Below are positions 6,603-7,219 of a stretch of 7,219 nt of DNA, piece by piece. Source of the stretch: Planctomycetota bacterium (GTDB lineage Bacteria; Planctomycetota; Phycisphaerae; Sedimentisphaerales; Anaerohalosphaeraceae); contig DAOVVQ010000199.1 in the NCBI GenBank assembly GCA_030637065.1, positions 1 to 7,219 of the forward strand, in the 5' to 3' direction. The notes under the pieces were generated by a model that saw nothing but the letters and a program-made list of their open reading frames with translations, searched no databases and was not told where the DNA came from. Position numbers and translations under genes: made by a program. The stretch's first letter is position 1. Each line of letters opens with the position of its first letter.

Positions 6603-6700
6603 CAGCAAGGGTGGCAGCGTGTTTGCGCAGCAAACCGATGGGCGTATGCACAGGGTTCCCACCATCGGTTTGGCTCCGCCAAATCCCGGCGCGCCGGGAC
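6603..6700 (+). repeat. Interspersed hairpin repeat, copy 2 (different stem, no tail)
   Basis: It shares CAGCAAGGGTGGCAGCG (6603-6619) with the other copies and CGATGGGCGTATGCACA (6636-6652; 15 of 17 bases identical to copy 1). The hairpin between these blocks is a different sequence, GTTTGC-GCA-GCAAAC (6621-6635). Further hairpins follow: an 11-bp pairing of 6631-6641 with 6662-6672, TTTGGC-TCC-GCCAAA (6669-6683), and the 16-base palindrome TCCCGGCGCGCCGGGA (6684-6699). The CTGTTTAGCT tail of copies 1 and 3 is absent, so the right end is set only by the last palindrome. Confidence 0.5.
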
Positions 6701-6755
6701 CACCCAATTCGAGGGCCATCCCGCACCATGCACCGGGGCCGCGTTCATTGGAATC

Positions 6756-6806
6756 AAAAAAATGCCGCCTGCCCCCGTCTTTCTTCTCCTTCGCAGGGGG
6801 CAGGCG
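6756..6806 (-). terminator. Strong intrinsic terminator, minus strand
   Basis: CGCCTGCCCCC (6766-6776) pairs exactly with GGGGGCAGGCG (6796-6806) across a 19-nt loop. Read on the minus strand the stem is followed by GCA and seven T's (plus-strand A-run 6756-6762). The plus strand has no T-run after the stem, so it acts leftward. Confidence 0.78.
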
Positions 6807-6893
6807 ACTCATTCTGGAGGGCACATACTTCCGCGCAATACTCACGCTGACGCCGAAGCCTTTATCGCAAGCAAGGCAAATACGCAGGAGCAT
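6757..6893 (-). ncRNA. Candidate small RNA of roughly 135 nt
   Basis: A minus-strand promoter (TTGACA, 18-base spacer, TAAATT) predicts a start near 6893. A strong intrinsic terminator with an 11-bp GC-rich stem and seven T's ends near 6757. No protein gene with coding character lies between them. The predicted transcript could form GCCTT/AAGGC (minus strand, around 6851-6870) and other short stems before the terminator. It matches no RNA family I recognise. Alternatively, the terminator serves a transcript entering from beyond the right edge, and the promoter is chance. Confidence 0.35.
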
Positions 6894-6899
6894 TATGCC

Positions 6900-6929
6900 A
6901 ATTTAGGCCCCACCTGCGGACGCTGTCAA
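6900..6929 (-). promoter_or_regulatory. Candidate promoter of the small RNA
   Basis: A perfect -35 TTGACA (minus strand, 6929-6924), an 18-base spacer, and -10 TAAATT (6905-6900, four of six consensus positions). It points leftward at the terminator about 95 bases further on. Confidence 0.4.
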
Positions 6930-6945
6930 ATAAAAACCGCCAACG

Positions 6946-6962
6946 GTGACACATACTGTCAC
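6946..6962. promoter_or_regulatory. Possible operator, inverted repeat GTGACA-N5-TGTCAC
   Basis: A perfect 6-bp dyad with a 5-base centre (CATAC) lies upstream of the candidate -35, centred about 61 bases before the predicted start near 6893. It is a protein-site type of symmetry, loosely like CRP/FNR-family half-sites, though the spacing differs by a base from the classical CRP site. The regulator is unknown. Confidence 0.3.
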
Positions 6963-7081
6963 TCAAACCAAAAATTCTCCCAAAATCGCCCTCCGGCACC
7001 CCTCCAAGCCGCCATTTTGTCACCCACAGACAACCTTAGCGTGTTATACCTATCCCATTATAAAAATGTGCATCAGTCTGT

Positions 7082-7175
7082 CAGCAAGGGTGGCAGCGTG
7101 TCCCGATTTATCGGGACCGGTGGGCCTATCCACAACCCAATCCGTAGCGTGGCCCTTGGCCCACCCTGTTTAGCT
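7082..7175 (+). repeat. Interspersed hairpin repeat, copy 3 (compact)
   Basis: It opens with CAGCAAGGGTGGCAGCG (7082-7098) and the hairpin GTCCCGAT-TT-ATCGGGAC (7100-7117), matching copy 1 at 37 of 38 bases. A short GTGG/CCAC pairing follows (7120-7133). It closes with a hairpin core AGCGTGGCCCTTGGCCCACC (7146-7165) and the tail CTGTTTAGCT (7166-7175), the same tail as copy 1. At 94 bases it may be the minimal complete form of the element. Confidence 0.6.
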
Positions 7176-7219
7176 TTTCCAAAATTTAAAACTTGATATC
7201 TGACATTATTGAGCATAAA

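Larger units (their letters stand above)
6245..7219. other. 975-base gene-free region rich in small palindromes
   Basis: No protein gene is convincing on either strand. Open frames run through palindromes and repeats, lack ribosome-binding sites and show no domain. The region holds the sulfatase promoter, three copies of an interspersed hairpin repeat, a REP-like ATCCC/GGGAT palindrome, and a minus-strand promoter-terminator pair that may define a small RNA. The last 44 bases are AT-rich and show nothing recognisable. Confidence 0.65.

Noticed and set aside
6537..6893. Minus-strand open frame of 118 codons beginning at the predicted small-RNA start
   Set aside because: It runs through the strong intrinsic terminator and into repeat copy 2, has no ribosome-binding site, and its sequence is low-complexity Gly/Pro/Arg. 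A leaderless short peptide cannot be fully excluded.
6388..7175. Possible CRISPR array from three copies of a 17-base direct repeat
   Set aside because: Spacing between copies is irregular (215 and 479 bases), the intervening sequence is itself palindromic, and no cas genes are seen.
6160..7196. Several plus-strand open frames of 75-144 codons across the right-hand region
   Set aside because: They translate the palindromic repeats (RVAAC, GGSVS-like phrases), overlap one another in different frames and show no start signals.
1..7219. tRNA, rRNA or insertion sequence
   Set aside because: No cloverleaf with TTCRA-type arm, no conserved rRNA stretch, and no transposase or terminal inverted repeats flanked by target duplication were seen.

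Overview
The window looks like chromosomal DNA of a planctomycete, most likely a Phycisphaerae-type marine or anaerobic bacterium. The evidence is a PEP-CTERM surface protein whose sorting signal reads IPAPGA, a Tat-exported formylglycine sulfatase, and long intergenic stretches full of small palindromic repeats. No taxonomic marker gene is present, so the placement is an inference.

Layout. Bases 2-316 (+) hold the last 104 codons of a PEP-CTERM protein, closed by a clear intrinsic terminator at 342-382. Facing it on the minus strand is a three-gene cluster transcribed etfB (4392-3484), etfA (3449-2421), then a long acyl-CoA dehydrogenase (2352-547). The genes are separated by only 34 and 68 bases and are probably one operon. 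A 421-base gap (4393-4813) carries a candidate promoter for etfB and a hairpin-rich REP-like element. Next, also on the minus strand, is a Tat-dependent S1 sulfatase (6244-4814) with its own promoter, a strong Shine-Dalgarno and a GTG start. The last 975 bases (6245-7219) contain no convincing protein gene. They carry three copies of an interspersed hairpin repeat, another REP-like palindrome, and a minus-strand promoter-terminator pair that could define a small RNA of roughly 135 nt.

How the genes work together. The dehydrogenase oxidises an acyl-CoA, passes electrons through its FAD to EtfAB, and EtfAB passes them onward. EtfA and EtfB resemble the Bcd-EtfAB type of anaerobes (EtfB motif GRQAIDGDTAQVGP) more than the mitochondrial/alphaproteobacterial type. 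The final acceptor could therefore be a membrane menaquinone oxidoreductase, or NAD plus ferredoxin if the complex bifurcates. Neither partner is encoded here. The sulfatase and the PEP-CTERM protein are exported proteins with no visible link to the dehydrogenase cluster. The sulfatase probably belongs to breakdown of sulfated polysaccharide or another sulfate ester.

Most worth a second look: the candidate small RNA at 6757-6893 with an upstream dyad, and the repeat family in which one hairpin slot holds different stem sequences between conserved flanks.
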